Source: Vasconcelosia minhoensis LEGE 07310 (GTDB taxonomy: Bacteria > Cyanobacteriota > Cyanobacteriia > Phormidesmidales > Phormidesmidaceae). Taken from it: a stretch of 51,576 nucleotides of DNA. Below, piece by piece: positions 33,074 through 41,846 of the stretch. The stretch is from the NCBI RefSeq assembly GCF_015207255.1, contig NZ_JADEXG010000037.1, positions 1 through 51,576 on the forward strand, written 5' to 3'. A program made the translations under genes and the position numbers. Every line of letters starts with the position of its first letter. Within the stretch, counting starts at the first letter, position 1. The notes beneath the pieces were generated by a model, which saw only the letters and a list, made by a program, of their open reading frames with translations, made no database searches and was not told the origin of the DNA.

Positions 33074-33622
33074 ATGGCAACAAAGACATCTAAGCAGTCC
33101 GCTCAAAACGGGAAAGCGCAGTCCCACGCCTTCTACCCCACTCGAATCGATCTTTCGATTGAGTTGCGTACTCAGGTCGTCGAGCTGCTAAACCAAACCC
33201 TGGCAGCGACTACCGATCTCAAAACCCAGGTCAAGCAGGCCCATTGGAACGTCAAGGGCAAGGATTTCTACCAGCTCCACCTGCTGTTTGATGAAATGGC
33301 GGACGAGCTCGAAGCGTATATCGATATGGTGGCTGAACGGGTCACCGCCCTGGCAGGCACCGCCATGGGCACCGCGCGAATTGCAGCCAGCCAGTCGATT
33401 CTGCCGGAGTATCCCTTCGATGTGGTTGAAGGCATGGCTCACGTAGCGGCGCTGGCTGACCGCTATGCCAGCTATGCTAAGCATTTGCGAACGGCGATCG
33501 ACAAAACCGATAAGCTCAATGACCAGGATACGAATGACCTCTACATTGAGGTTTCTCGCACCATTGACAAGCGGCTTTGGTTTCTAGAAGCGCATCTGGT
33601 CAAGAAGAGCGATATGAGCTGA
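33074..33622 (+). CDS. dps: Dps-family ferritin-like protein
   Basis: A 182-residue Dps protein, a dodecameric iron-storage and DNA-protecting shell. The ferroxidase-site His is in QVKQAHWNVKG and its partners in HLLFDEMADELEAYIDMVAER; later TDLYIEVSRTIDKRLWFLEAHL completes the four-helix bundle. A Lys/Ser-rich N-terminal tail (KTSKQSAQNGK) could contact DNA. TAGGAGAAG precedes the ATG. It is the first of three iron-type proteins in this part of the window. Confidence 0.9.
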   Translation: MATKTSKQSAQNGKAQSHAFYPTRIDLSIELRTQVVELLNQTLAATTDLKTQVKQAHWNVKGKDFYQLHLLFDEMADELEAYIDMVAERVTALAGTAMGTARIAASQSILPEYPFDVVEGMAHVAALADRYASYAKHLRTAIDKTDKLNDQDTNDLYIEVSRTIDKRLWFLEAHLVKKSDMS

Positions 33623-33655
33623 CAAACGCTCTTTTGCCCTTCCTATTGTCACCAT

Positions 33656-33677
33656 CTGCCCCCTATGCTGGGGGCAG
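33656..33677 (+). terminator. Stem-loop after dps
   Basis: CTGCCCCC and GGGGGCAG form an 8-bp stem with a 6-base loop 33 bases after the dps stop. The following bases (CTCTATCATTTTC) are moderately T-rich, so termination is plausible. Confidence 0.6.
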
Positions 33678-33698
33678 CCTCTATCATTTTCTCAGCCC

Positions 33699-33845
33699 AT
33701 GGCTCGTCTTTTCTCCTTCCTCCTATTGTTTGCTTCTCTTCGCGTCAGGTTAGAAGAACGCCGTAACCCCCTCAGTCGCTTGATCAAAAGTATCGGGCAG
33801 TTCCTGATCTGGCTCAGCCGAAAAGTTCGACCCCGCCGCCGATAG
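33699..33845 (+). CDS. Possible small membrane peptide (48 aa)
   Basis: An ATG-initiated frame encodes MARLFSFLLLFASLRVRLEE... ending SRKVRPRRR, with a hydrophobic stretch and a basic C-terminus. No homologue is recognised and there is no clear Shine-Dalgarno sequence. It lies in a gap of about 550 bases and could be chance. Confidence 0.25.
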   Translation: MARLFSFLLLFASLRVRLEERRNPLSRLIKSIGQFLIWLSRKVRPRRR

Positions 33846-34172
33846 TGGCGACGTTGATTGCTGATTCAATCCAACCGGTTCGCTCAGGCGTATACCTATT
33901 ATCAGCGAGTTTCTCCTGCTTTCTGAATCGGGAGAAACTCCATCTGCTGTAGCTTTTTATGGGGAAAATCGGTGAAAATACGCGATTCACGAAGATAATA
34001 GGTGTCTTTTGCGCTGTCAACGCTACGTAAGCGTTGAAAATAGCTGATTTTGCCTGATATCACTCCTTTGATAGAGAAGCTGCGCCCTACCTCGCCATAC
34101 GCTTGAAAGGGCTTAAAAGGCATCTATTGAGAAAAACATCAGAATTTAGACTTAGGGTCAGGAGACGCCAGG
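33846..34172. other. AT-richer intergenic region with dyads upstream of the ferritin-like pair
   Basis: Two dyads stand out: GAGTTTCTCC/GGAGAAACTC (33907-33916 and 33931-33940, 14-base loop) and CAACGCTACGTAAGCGTTG at 34018-34036 (7-bp arms). A minus-strand frame of 73 codons (33902-34123) has protein-like composition but no ribosome binding site. The region probably carries the promoter of the downstream ferritin-like genes; the dyads may be operators. Confidence 0.35.
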
Positions 34173-34901
34173 ATGAAAACAACAAAGGCCTTGTCCGGTT
34201 CACGCCGCAGCCTTTTAAAGTGGGGACTATGCGGATTTGGAGGATTGATGATTGCGACCCTGCCCGAGACAGCGAATGCGCAGAGAAGGCGGCGGCGAAG
34301 CAAAACCCTCACCTTCAACGCTGACGACGCGGGTATTCTCAACTTTGCGCTGCTGCTGGAGGAGCTTGAAGCCGCTTTCTATGCAGCGGCGGTTGAGACA
34401 AGCGACATCACCGACAGCAAAGAACTTGAATATCTGAGCGTTTTAGGTGCCCAGGAGGCCGCCCATGTGACCTTTCTGCGGAGCGTTCTCGGTGAGCAGG
34501 TGCTGTTTGAAACGGCAGACCTCAGCTTTAATCAAGACGGGTTAGAGGCCCTGCTGAGCGATCGCGACACTATCCTCAATACGGCGGTTACTTTAGAGGA
34601 TGTCGGCGTTCATGCTTACAACGGTGCAGGCCCCAGCCTCACTAACCCAACTTATCTGCTGGCTGCGGGTTCTATTGTTTCGGTTGAAGCCCGTCATGCC
34701 GGTGGCGTTCGAGCGTTGTTGGGTAAACCCACAACCGAGCCCGATAGCGACCGCCTAGTCGATGACGACAGCTTAGACGCTGACCTCAATCCGTTTAAGG
34801 GAAAGGCTTACGACGAGCTCTACACGCCAAGACAAATCGTAGAAATTTTAGGCTCACTCGGCATTATCAACAATTCAATTGACGGTGCACTCGTCGCATA
34901 G
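34173..34901 (+). CDS. Tat-exported ferritin-like domain protein
   Basis: A 242-residue protein with a twin-arginine signal: SRRSLLKWG at residues 10-18, then a hydrophobic stretch and TANA-Q cleavage region. The mature part is a ferritin-like (Ferritin_2/DUF4439 type) four-helix bundle with Glu/His ligands in LLLEELEAAFYAAAV, AQEAAHVTFL, LEDVGVHAYNG and VSVEARHAGGVRAL. Tat export suggests it folds (with metal) before transport. A basic RRRRRSK stretch follows the cleavage site. It is 16 bases ahead of the second ferritin-like gene. Confidence 0.85.
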   Translation: MKTTKALSGSRRSLLKWGLCGFGGLMIATLPETANAQRRRRRSKTLTFNADDAGILNFALLLEELEAAFYAAAVETSDITDSKELEYLSVLGAQEAAHVTFLRSVLGEQVLFETADLSFNQDGLEALLSDRDTILNTAVTLEDVGVHAYNGAGPSLTNPTYLLAAGSIVSVEARHAGGVRALLGKPTTEPDSDRLVDDDSLDADLNPFKGKAYDELYTPRQIVEILGSLGIINNSIDGALVA

Positions 34902-34917
34902 CAATAGGAGAAATTCA

Positions 34918-35802
34918 ATGAAAACAAGTTTAAGCTCAATCGCTCAGCGGGCAGCTGATTCGCTGCTCAAGGGAATAGCCTTAGCCCTATCAGTCGCGAT
35001 GCTATGGCTGTGCATCCGTCCAACCGCTCCAGCCTATGCTCAAGATACCGTCTTGACCCCCCGGCAGGTCGCTGAATATGCCCTGACCCTGGAAAAACTC
35101 GAAGCCGATTTTTATCGTCGCGCCGTGACAGCAGCCCAAAGCGGCGGTTTGGCCAGCGCCCCCCAGATTGCTAAAGACGCCATTGTCTCGTACGGACAGG
35201 ACGAAGCCGTCCATGTTCGCGATCTTTCCGCCATTCTTCCTGCCCTAGGAGGCGATCCAAACGCGGTTACGATTCCAGCCAATCCTAACTACTCTGCTAT
35301 TTTAGGGCGTGACCCATTTGCCAATCCTGCGGACTTCCTGCTGGCTGGCCAGTATGTTGAAGATTTGGGCGTGGCCGCATACAAGGGGCAGGTACAAAAC
35401 CTGCAAGCGGCAGGCGAAGCCGGGAAAACGGTGCTCGCAGCGGCTCTAGCCATTCACAGTGTAGAAGCTCGGCATGCTGCTGGCGTTAGGTTTCTCCGCA
35501 ATGCCCTACTCGACGCCGACGTCAATCCTTGGATTTCGGAGAACGCTAGCAGCACCGAAGTAATTTACAACGAAAATCGGACCGGTTCTCCGATTCCCTT
35601 CAGCTCCGCTGCCTTTGACGGCTATGCAACTCAGGATGAAGTGCTGGCTCTGGTCGGCCCAATTCTGACGGTTGCTGAGCAGCCGACGACTTCGCCCTCC
35701 AACCAGCCTGCTTCCTCAGACGCAGAGGATTCCGAAGACATCGAATCCGAGGACAGCGATTCTGAAGACAGCGAATCTTCCTCTCCGCGAGCGCTGTGGT
35801 AA
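34918..35802 (+). CDS. Sec-exported ferritin-like domain protein with acidic tail
   Basis: A 294-residue paralogue of the preceding protein. Its N-terminal signal (ALALSVAMLWLC...APAYA-Q) has no twin Arg, so Sec export is likely. The same ligand pattern occurs: LEKLEADFYRRAV, GQDEAVHVRDL, VEDLGVAAYKG and HSVEARHAAGVRFL. The C-terminal 40 residues are nearly all Ser/Asp/Glu (for example EDSEDIESEDSDSEDSESS), a possible metal-binding or disordered tail. TAGGAG precedes the ATG. Co-transcribed with the upstream gene by spacing. Confidence 0.85.
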   Translation: MKTSLSSIAQRAADSLLKGIALALSVAMLWLCIRPTAPAYAQDTVLTPRQVAEYALTLEKLEADFYRRAVTAAQSGGLASAPQIAKDAIVSYGQDEAVHVRDLSAILPALGGDPNAVTIPANPNYSAILGRDPFANPADFLLAGQYVEDLGVAAYKGQVQNLQAAGEAGKTVLAAALAIHSVEARHAAGVRFLRNALLDADVNPWISENASSTEVIYNENRTGSPIPFSSAAFDGYATQDEVLALVGPILTVAEQPTTSPSNQPASSDAEDSEDIESEDSDSEDSESSSPRALW

Positions 35803-35836
35803 AGGCGTTTTCCAGCTGCGATCGCGGCAGCTAATC

Positions 35837-35860
35837 AGGCCCCGCCTAACAGTGGGGCCT
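35837..35860. terminator. Stem-loop after the ferritin-like pair
   Basis: AGGCCCCGC and GTGGGGCCT form a 9-bp stem with one wobble and a 6-base loop. The flanking sequence is not U-rich; it lies between convergent genes. Confidence 0.5.
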
Positions 35861-35869
35861 ATTACGCAT

Positions 35870-36442
35870 TTAAGCTGACAGCATTTCTGCTGCGGTTAAT
35901 GCCCATTCGGGAAAGGTTGGCGACACCACAGCTTCGTTCTTAGCAAAGACAGTCTGCTCGTACCCCTCCTCAGTCAGAAACAAAACTGAAATTTGCTCTT
36001 TTACCGGGTCTACGATCCAGTATTCTGGAATGCCTCGCCACTCATACTGATTACGCTTATCCACATAATCTCGCCTGCTGTTGTCTTTGCCTGGGCTGAC
36101 GACCTCCACAACTAGTCTTGGCGGAGCCATCTCTAGAGTGATTGCAGCCTGGCCCAGAGTCCGCATCTGGCCAATGTGCTCTGGCTGCAATACGGTTAGG
36201 TCAGGATAGCGATTTCTGGGCTGACCAGGCATGGCTAAGGCTAGCCCTTGCAGACGAATATGGCGCATTCCGACTAAATCCTTTAGCGCTTCGTAAAGCT
36301 GCATAGCCCGGTAAAGATTTTCATCTGATTCAGGCGGCACTTCAACCAGTTCTCCATTGGTTAGCTCATAGCGGTTGTCGGTCCCGTCGATGTAGGCAAG
36401 AAATTGGTCAAACGTTTTGAGCTGTGGCTGAGCCTGTACCAC
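35870..36442 (-). CDS. Uma2 family (DUF820) putative endonuclease
   Basis: A 190-residue PD-(D/E)XK protein of the cyanobacterially expanded Uma2 group. The core RLVVEVVSPGKDNSRRDYVDKRNQYEWRGIPEYWIVDP holds the acidic residues and Lys. The function of this family is not established; members are often linked to mobile DNA. It is convergent with the ferritin-like operon. Confidence 0.85.
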   Translation of the reverse strand: MVQAQPQLKTFDQFLAYIDGTDNRYELTNGELVEVPPESDENLYRAMQLYEALKDLVGMRHIRLQGLALAMPGQPRNRYPDLTVLQPEHIGQMRTLGQAAITLEMAPPRLVVEVVSPGKDNSRRDYVDKRNQYEWRGIPEYWIVDPVKEQISVLFLTEEGYEQTVFAKNEAVVSPTFPEWALTAAEMLSA

Positions 36443-36558
36443 GGTTAGTTACTCCTTATGAACCGCTGCTTAATTTTATAGGGTTTGCCGGGGCCTAGCG
36501 AGCAGTCTTACTGATGAGAACGGCAGAAACCATTGCCGAAAGGCGCGATCGCGCTCAA

Positions 36559-37143
36559 TTAGCCCTGACCAGAACGCCTCATGCGGTCAATTCGGCGTTC
36601 GATATCTGCTGCGATATTACGGATTTCGGCGCGATCGGTTTCGATTAGATGCGGATCAACAATTCTGATCGCTGGCTCCAGATTAATTTTGTAGTTGTAA
36701 GCAAGCTGAAGAATATCCGTTTCATAAAGGGCAGCCCGGTCAAATTGGCCCTGCCGATACAGCGAAGGCAGCGCGTATAGCTTGAGAATGACTAGCCCCT
36801 GTGGAGTCGCACAGGGAATAGTCTGAGTCCCCCACTGAATTTGAGTTTTATACTGAGTTTCTACCTGCTTGAACAAAGGATTTTGCGTCAGCAGTAGATC
36901 GACCTGTAGACCGTAATAATCGGCGCGAATAAAGTTGCGGCTCTCATCCGCAATGATCAGCTGTTCCAGGCTTGCCAGATCAGAGCGGCGCATAATCAGG
37001 TCAATGTCCTGCGTATTACGTCCCTCAACGTGAACCCGCATGGCAATACCACCGACCAGCAGATAGGGAATTTGGCGGCGGCTGAGCACTTCAAATAGGC
37101 GGCTAACTGCCGCCGTCAGCTGGTCAAAATCGGCAGAGCTCAT
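36559..37143 (-). CDS. Nucleotidyltransferase-fold protein (AbiEii/MNT-like)
   Basis: A 194-residue protein with the nucleotidyltransferase motif LLVGGIAMRVHVEGRNTQDIDLIM (GG...T-x-D-I-D) near residue 28, and ILKLYALPSLYRQGQFDRA, resembling the AbiEii toxin/minimal nucleotidyltransferase group. No antitoxin partner is next to it. The start at 37143 (MSSADFDQL) is preferred over the in-frame ATG 27 codons upstream, because the extra residues are unlike the family and include the GCGATCGC motif; either is possible. Confidence 0.7.
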   Translation of the reverse strand: MSSADFDQLTAAVSRLFEVLSRRQIPYLLVGGIAMRVHVEGRNTQDIDLIMRRSDLASLEQLIIADESRNFIRADYYGLQVDLLLTQNPLFKQVETQYKTQIQWGTQTIPCATPQGLVILKLYALPSLYRQGQFDRAALYETDILQLAYNYKINLEPAIRIVDPHLIETDRAEIRNIAADIERRIDRMRRSGQG

Positions 37144-37241
37144 CCGAGCATCCTGCTGGCTGAAGTTGAATGCCTTTGCATAGTAGAGGATAGAAGCGAG
37201 CGATCGCGCTGACAGAACAGCCATAAATTTTACCAGCGCAG

Positions 37242-38831
37242 CTACAGCGGTCGGTAGACGCGATAGTTGATATTGGGAAAAATGTTGTCGATCAGCTCCA
37301 CTTTGCTGAGCCAGCCGGCGTCAATTTTGCCCATGGGGATATCTTCCCAGAGCTTATTGAAGCGCATCAGGTGCGATCGCGTGCGGCGGACGGCGTAGGG
37401 TACCATCGTACCGGTGCGCATGATGAAGGCCCAGTCCGAGGATTGAGCCAGCAGCAGCTCGCGAGCGGCCTGGTTGAGGGCGCGCCATTCCAGCTCATCG
37501 GCGGGTTCGCGCTTGGCCAGCTCAATCATCCGCTCCGCCGCCTTGTGCAGATGGGGGTAAACCCAGGCATTGGTTTCGTTCAGCCAGTATTCGTGGAAGC
37601 CCTTGTAGCCCCAGCTCGACTGCGACGGGCGGGCCACCTGCTGGGTCGGGTTCATCCGCAGGTAGTCGGCCAGATGGGTCATCTCGTAGGTGTCCTGGTC
37701 GTACCAGCTCTTACGGAAGAGGTAGTCCAGGAACCAGGGGCCTTCGTACCACCAGTGGCCAAACAGTTCGGCATCGTAGGGCGAAACGATGATCGGCTTG
37801 CGCTGCATAATGCCGTGCAGGTGCTCCGCCTGACGCTCGCGGTTAAAGGAGAAATTGCCCGCGTGCTCGGCGGCCTTTTCCCTGGCCCAGTAGGGGTCAT
37901 ACCAAACCTTGTCGGATAGGCCCAGACCCTTGCCGGTAATTTTGTGATACTTGATGCCGACATTCTTGCGCTGGCCGTTGGGCATGATATAGGGCTTGAT
38001 GTACTCATAGTCCGCATCCCAGCCCAGGTCGCGGTAAAACTCGCGGTACTCCGGCGCACCTGGGTAGCCCACCTGCGACGACCAAACCTGCTGCGATGAC
38101 TCGTGGTCGCGACCAAAGGCAGCCACCCCCGACTCGGTGTAGATCGGCGCGTAAGCACCATAGCGGGGCCGGGGCCGGGCGTAGAGAATGCCGTGTCCGT
38201 CGGTCAGAAAGTAGCGCAGGCCAGCATCCGCCAGCATCCGCTCCAGCCCTTCGTAGTAGGCGCATTCCGGCAGCCAGATGCCGGTAGGTGAACGGCCAAA
38301 GTGATCGGCATAGCTCTCGCAGGCCACCTGAATCTGAGCCCATACCGCCTGCGGATACATCTTCATCAGCGGCAGATAGCCATGGGTGGCGCCGCAGGTA
38401 ATGATATCCAGGTTGCCGCTGTCCAGATACTGCTTAAACGCCGTTACCAGATTGCCGTCGTAATGCTCCCAGACCTGACGCACCTGGTTGAATTCCTTGG
38501 CATAGTACTCTGCCAGGTAGCGGATGTGGCCGTTGTGCTCATTGCGCTCGGCCTCCAGCTCGACCAGCTCTTCGAGCTGGGCTAGGTGACTGTCGTAGCG
38601 CTCTTGCAGCAGCGGGTCGGCCAGCATCGACACCAGCGGTGGCGTCATGCTCATGGTCATTTTGAAATCGACGCCGTCTCGCTTCAGCCCTTCGAACATG
38701 GTGAGCAGCGGCACATAGGTTTCGGTAATGGCCTCAAACAGCCATTCCTCCTCCAGCACGAAGTCACTTTCGGGATGGCGCACGAAGGGTAGATGCGCGT
38801 GGAGAACCAGAGCGAGATAGCCAATCGACAT
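37242..38831 (-). CDS. GH57 family 1,4-alpha-glucan branching enzyme
   Basis: A 529-residue GH57 enzyme. The signature HAHLPFVRHPE opens the protein; the nucleophile Glu lies in WLPECAYYEG and the acid/base Asp in SPYDAELFGHWWYEGP, both characteristic of GH57 branching enzymes, which add alpha-1,6 branches to glycogen. The C-terminal helical domain follows. In cyanobacteria it usually complements the GH13 GlgB. A second glycogen enzyme, a debranching enzyme, is about 8 kb away. The name is by family; GH57 also includes amylases, so branching activity is inferred. Confidence 0.85.
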   Translation of the reverse strand: MSIGYLALVLHAHLPFVRHPESDFVLEEEWLFEAITETYVPLLTMFEGLKRDGVDFKMTMSMTPPLVSMLADPLLQERYDSHLAQLEELVELEAERNEHNGHIRYLAEYYAKEFNQVRQVWEHYDGNLVTAFKQYLDSGNLDIITCGATHGYLPLMKMYPQAVWAQIQVACESYADHFGRSPTGIWLPECAYYEGLERMLADAGLRYFLTDGHGILYARPRPRYGAYAPIYTESGVAAFGRDHESSQQVWSSQVGYPGAPEYREFYRDLGWDADYEYIKPYIMPNGQRKNVGIKYHKITGKGLGLSDKVWYDPYWAREKAAEHAGNFSFNRERQAEHLHGIMQRKPIIVSPYDAELFGHWWYEGPWFLDYLFRKSWYDQDTYEMTHLADYLRMNPTQQVARPSQSSWGYKGFHEYWLNETNAWVYPHLHKAAERMIELAKREPADELEWRALNQAARELLLAQSSDWAFIMRTGTMVPYAVRRTRSHLMRFNKLWEDIPMGKIDAGWLSKVELIDNIFPNINYRVYRPL

Positions 38832-39005
38832 AAGAGCTGCCTAAAAGTCCTGTGCGGCAAAGGCCCAAACGACCGGTGTCATTTGAGCTGAAAAAATTGT
38901 AAGGCAAAACTTTACCCCTCGCTGCGCCGATCTGCAATTGCATACTCTTCGTCACGCAGCGGCGAACCGCCGCTCTGCTCAGCATTAATACTTTTTTACG
39001 AACAT

Positions 39006-39896
39006 CTAGGAGCATTCGGGCCGATACCACACCAGGGCCGTTCCCGCTTCGCTACGCCAGCGAATCCAGCCTTCGCTACTGCGGGCGCCGGTCAGCGGCT
39101 GACAGGCCGCAGCAGGCCGGGTGACGCGCACGCGCATCCAGTCACCCTCGAAGGCCAGCGGCGCCATCAGGCTGCGATCGCTGATAAAGGAAATGACATT
39201 AGTCGCGGCTTCGGGCTGCGATCGCAGCACCCGCGACCCCCTCGCCTGCCGAAAGTAAAGCGCCGCCTCCGACTCCAGTCGGTCTTCCCAGGTTTCGACC
39301 GTCAGCGGCATCTCCCCCAGGCCGAGCTGCGAGGTATGCGCCCAGGCGCTGCCGCCCGGCGTATACTGCACCCGAAACCAACCGTCTTGGCGAATTTCTA
39401 GGACGGGGAACGTGAGTAAGTTATCAAAGCTGCGCAGCATCGCAAACCCGGCATCGCGGCCGATCGCCAGGTAGGGCTGGCCGTTGGGAATCAGCCAGCC
39501 GCGATACAGCCAGCCCCAGTGTGGCCCGCCGGGCGACCCATACAGCGGCAGCTCGACCGTTTGCAGCCAGCCCGCGCCGAGCTGGTCAGCATTGTCCTCG
39601 GGCTGGGTCAGAAAGCTCAAATCCTGCGGCCGCAGATGGCCGATACCCAGGTCAATTTCGCGATTCTCAGTCAGGTCGGCGATGCCTGCCGGATTGGGCG
39701 CGAATGCATCCGGGGCGGGCAGCGGCAGCGGTGGCGTCGGTATCCGGTTCGGCTCTGAGGGGACAGCCGCAGGCGGAGCGGTCGGCGAGGTTTCCTGAGC
39801 TTGACCGGGCAGGGCCAGGCCAACCCATCCTAAGACCGTCAGCGAGGCGACGCCGAGACGAAGCCAGCGCTGAGAAGGGCAAAAAGGCTGATACAT
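39006..39896 (-). CDS. Secreted SH3-like domain protein
   Basis: A 296-residue exported protein. The N-terminus (WLRLGVASLTVLGWVGLALPGQAQ-E) is a signal peptide, followed by a Pro/Thr/Ala-rich linker (to about residue 65). Two or more SH3-type beta segments follow, each with W, G and V spacing (WGWLYRGWLIPNGQPYLAIG, RVLRSQPEAATNVISFIS, WMRVRVT). No enzyme motif is seen. Start placed at the ATG at 39896, with a second in-frame start three codons earlier. Possible cell-wall or matrix binder. Confidence 0.7.
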   Translation of the reverse strand: MYQPFCPSQRWLRLGVASLTVLGWVGLALPGQAQETSPTAPPAAVPSEPNRIPTPPLPLPAPDAFAPNPAGIADLTENREIDLGIGHLRPQDLSFLTQPEDNADQLGAGWLQTVELPLYGSPGGPHWGWLYRGWLIPNGQPYLAIGRDAGFAMLRSFDNLLTFPVLEIRQDGWFRVQYTPGGSAWAHTSQLGLGEMPLTVETWEDRLESEAALYFRQARGSRVLRSQPEAATNVISFISDRSLMAPLAFEGDWMRVRVTRPAAACQPLTGARSSEGWIRWRSEAGTALVWYRPECS

Positions 39897-39975
39897 AAGC
39901 TTCACAACCAGGACTCGATAGACAGAAACCCAGCCGGGTTTCCCAGTTTCTCATTTTAACCTGTCGTCGATTCGC

Positions 39976-40089
39976 TTATTCTACCCGGCGCTGCCCCGCC
40001 GGGCAGAGGTCTAGCAGCACACAGCGATCGCACTCCGGCCTTCGATAGTGACAGCGATGAACGGTGAGCAGCAGCGCCTGAGAAGTCAC
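39976..40089 (-). pseudogene. Endonuclease III (nth)-like C-terminal remnant
   Basis: A 37-residue frame starting at a GTG overlapping the ureB stop ends LLDLCPAGQRRVE. It contains Cys residues spaced C-x6-C-x2-C-x5-C (CHYRRPEC, DRC, VLLDLC), which is the [4Fe-4S] cluster signature at the end of endonuclease III. The rest of the enzyme, including the helix-hairpin-helix and catalytic Lys/Asp, is absent. It looks like the tail of a gene left after a rearrangement at the end of the urease block. Confidence 0.6.
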
Positions 40090-40394
40090 TCCAACGCCCC
40101 ATTCACCCTCCCATTCAACCCATACACCTCCCGGCTCCCCGCCAGCGTCACCAGCGTCACCGAGCGCTGATCCCCTGGCTCAAACCGAATCGCCGCCCCA
40201 GCCGGGATATCCAGCCGCATTCCCCGGGCCGATTCGCGGTCAAAGGCCAGGGCTTCGTTTACCTCGTAAAAGTGAAAATGCGACCCCACCTGGATGGGGC
40301 GATCGCCCTGATTGGCTACCTCTAAAGTTACCGTCGCGCGACCGGCGTTGAGCTCAAGGTCGTCGCTGGCGGGCATTATTTCACCGGGAATCAT
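40086..40394 (-). CDS. ureB: Urease subunit beta
   Basis: A 102-residue urease beta subunit; begins MIPGEIMP and includes [19 protein letters not shown] and [15 protein letters not shown], all family signatures. It forms the structural ring of the UreABC enzyme that hydrolyses urea to ammonia and carbonate. Its start overlaps the stop of the upstream S41 peptidase gene by 4 bases and uses AGGAGG inside that gene. ureC, normally next, is missing; an endonuclease III-like tail follows the stop instead. Confidence 0.93.
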   Translation of the reverse strand: MIPGEIMPASDDLELNAGRATVTLEVANQGDRPIQVGSHFHFYEVNEALAFDRESARGMRLDIPAGAAIRFEPGDQRSVTLVTLAGSREVYGLNGRVNGALE

Positions 40395-41449
40395 CGCAAT
40401 CCTCCTAATTGACTGACTAAGTCTTGCTGTTTGCGGTTGAGTTCGGCCTCCACCACCGTATAGGTCTGCTCAATTTCTCGCCGCAGGCTGGGCATCAGGT
40501 CGCTTTCCAGCAGTCGCTTAAACGCAAGCAGCTGGGCCGTCTGGGGCGCTAGCTCCGCGGGCACCTTAAAGTCTGGCAGAATGCCGCTGCCCTCCCAGCT
40601 CTCCCCAGTCAGCCGGCTGATCGCCTGCCCGGTTGGGATAAACATCCAGAAATGGTCGTGCAGCCGATAGCCGCGACCTGGATTGGCACACCCCGCCGTC
40701 GTTTCACCGACTAGCGTAGCCCGGCTCAGCTGCTTTAAGTTATAGACAAATTCCTCCGCCGCCGAGCCGGTTTCAGCGCCAATCAAAACGTAGACCGGTT
40801 GATCGTAGCGCTGCCCCGGCAGGTAGGGCAGCGTCCAGGACTGCTGCACCCGGTCTTCGCCGGGCCAGTAGAGGTCGTTCAGGTGGATGGGTGGATAGTC
40901 CGGCAGCAGGTAGCTGCACAGCATCGCCACCATCGCCGGTGAGCCGCCGCGGTTGTGGCGCAGGTCCACAATCAGGGCGCTGGTGTGAGCCAGAAAAGTC
41001 ATAGCCGCGATCGCGGTTTCCCCCGCAAACTCCGGCGGCTCAAAGCTAAACAGCTCCAGATAACCAATATTTCCCCGCAGTCGCTCCACCCGGTTAAAGT
41101 CAAAATTGCGTAGCTGGCTCAGCAATCGCTGTTCGGCTAGCTCCTCTGGGGAAATTTGCTGCTGCGGGTCGAGCTGGGGCAGGGGCACCGGGCTAAAGTG
41201 CAGCTTTAGCTGGCGATCGTTGCTCAGGGACTGGAGCTGCGCGGTCAGGGTAGCCGCTAGCTGCTGGCCGCTGCGGACGTCTTTATAGCCGTCTGCTAAG
41301 CGATCTTCCAGATCGGCCTGGAGCTTTTGCGCTATTTCGGGAAAGGCATAGTGGTCCAGATGCTCAATCACCGCCTGGAGCACCGCCGTCCGAGTCTCGG
41401 CGTCGAGGGGTAAATCGTCGTCAGGCAGGCGGCGGGAAGCGGGGCTCAT
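40391..41449 (-). CDS. S41-family peptidase (IRBP-like) inside the urease operon
   Basis: A 352-residue S41 (tail-specific protease/interphotoreceptor retinoid-binding-like) protein. An N-terminal helical region (about 1-90) precedes the protease core: [19 protein letters not shown], the [14 protein letters not shown] strand-turn and the nucleophile Ser229 in [11 protein letters not shown], then [13 protein letters not shown]. There is no signal peptide, so it is probably cytoplasmic. It begins 4 bases after ureA and overlaps ureB by 4 bases, in the position where these two urease genes are normally adjacent. No link of such a peptidase to urease is known to me; the coupling suggests a shared expression unit. 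Confidence 0.82.
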   Translation of the reverse strand: MSPASRRLPDDDLPLDAETRTAVLQAVIEHLDHYAFPEIAQKLQADLEDRLADGYKDVRSGQQLAATLTAQLQSLSNDRQLKLHFSPVPLPQLDPQQQISPEELAEQRLLSQLRNFDFNRVERLRGNIGYLELFSFEPPEFAGETAIAAMTFLAHTSALIVDLRHNRGGSPAMVAMLCSYLLPDYPPIHLNDLYWPGEDRVQQSWTLPYLPGQRYDQPVYVLIGAETGSAAEEFVYNLKQLSRATLVGETTAGCANPGRGYRLHDHFWMFIPTGQAISRLTGESWEGSGILPDFKVPAELAPQTAQLLAFKRLLESDLMPSLRREIEQTYTVVEAELNRKQQDLVSQLGGLR

Positions 41450-41453
41450 AGGG

Positions 41454-41756
41454 CTAGCGAATTGGGTTATGAACGGTGACTAGCTTCGTCCCGTCGGGGA
41501 AAGTTGCCTCGACCTGAACGTCGGGAATCATCTCAGCGACGCCCTCCATCACCTGGTCGGGGGACAGCAGGGTGGTGCCATAGTCCATCAACTCGGCTAC
41601 CGTCCGCCCGTCCCTAGCGCCTTCTAGGATAGCGGCAGAGATCAGGGCAACGGCTTCGGGATGGTTGAGCTTGAGACCGCGATCGCGCCTGCGCTCGGCC
41701 ACCAGCGCCGCCGTAAAGATCAGCAGCTTGTCTTTTTCCTGGGGAGACAGTTGCAT
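41454..41756 (-). CDS. ureA: Urease subunit gamma
   Basis: A 100-residue urease gamma subunit. [40 protein letters not shown] and the C-terminal [21 protein letters not shown] are diagnostic. It is the first structural gene of the urease block on the minus strand, 90 bases after ureD. Its stop is followed within 4 bases by the S41 peptidase start rather than ureB. Confidence 0.95.
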   Translation of the reverse strand: MQLSPQEKDKLLIFTAALVAERRRDRGLKLNHPEAVALISAAILEGARDGRTVAELMDYGTTLLSPDQVMEGVAEMIPDVQVEATFPDGTKLVTVHNPIR

Positions 41757-41846
41757 AGGCTTGCCCTGCGGTTCACAATTACATTCATTCGTTATATCAG
41801 GTTCGCGCCCCGGCTTACAGTCATCCCAGCCCTGGGGGCCGAGCTT

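Noticed and set aside
36559-37143. Toxin-antitoxin system made of the nucleotidyltransferase and a neighbour
   Set aside because: No small antitoxin-like gene adjoins it on either side; the nearest genes are Uma2 and a GH57 enzyme.
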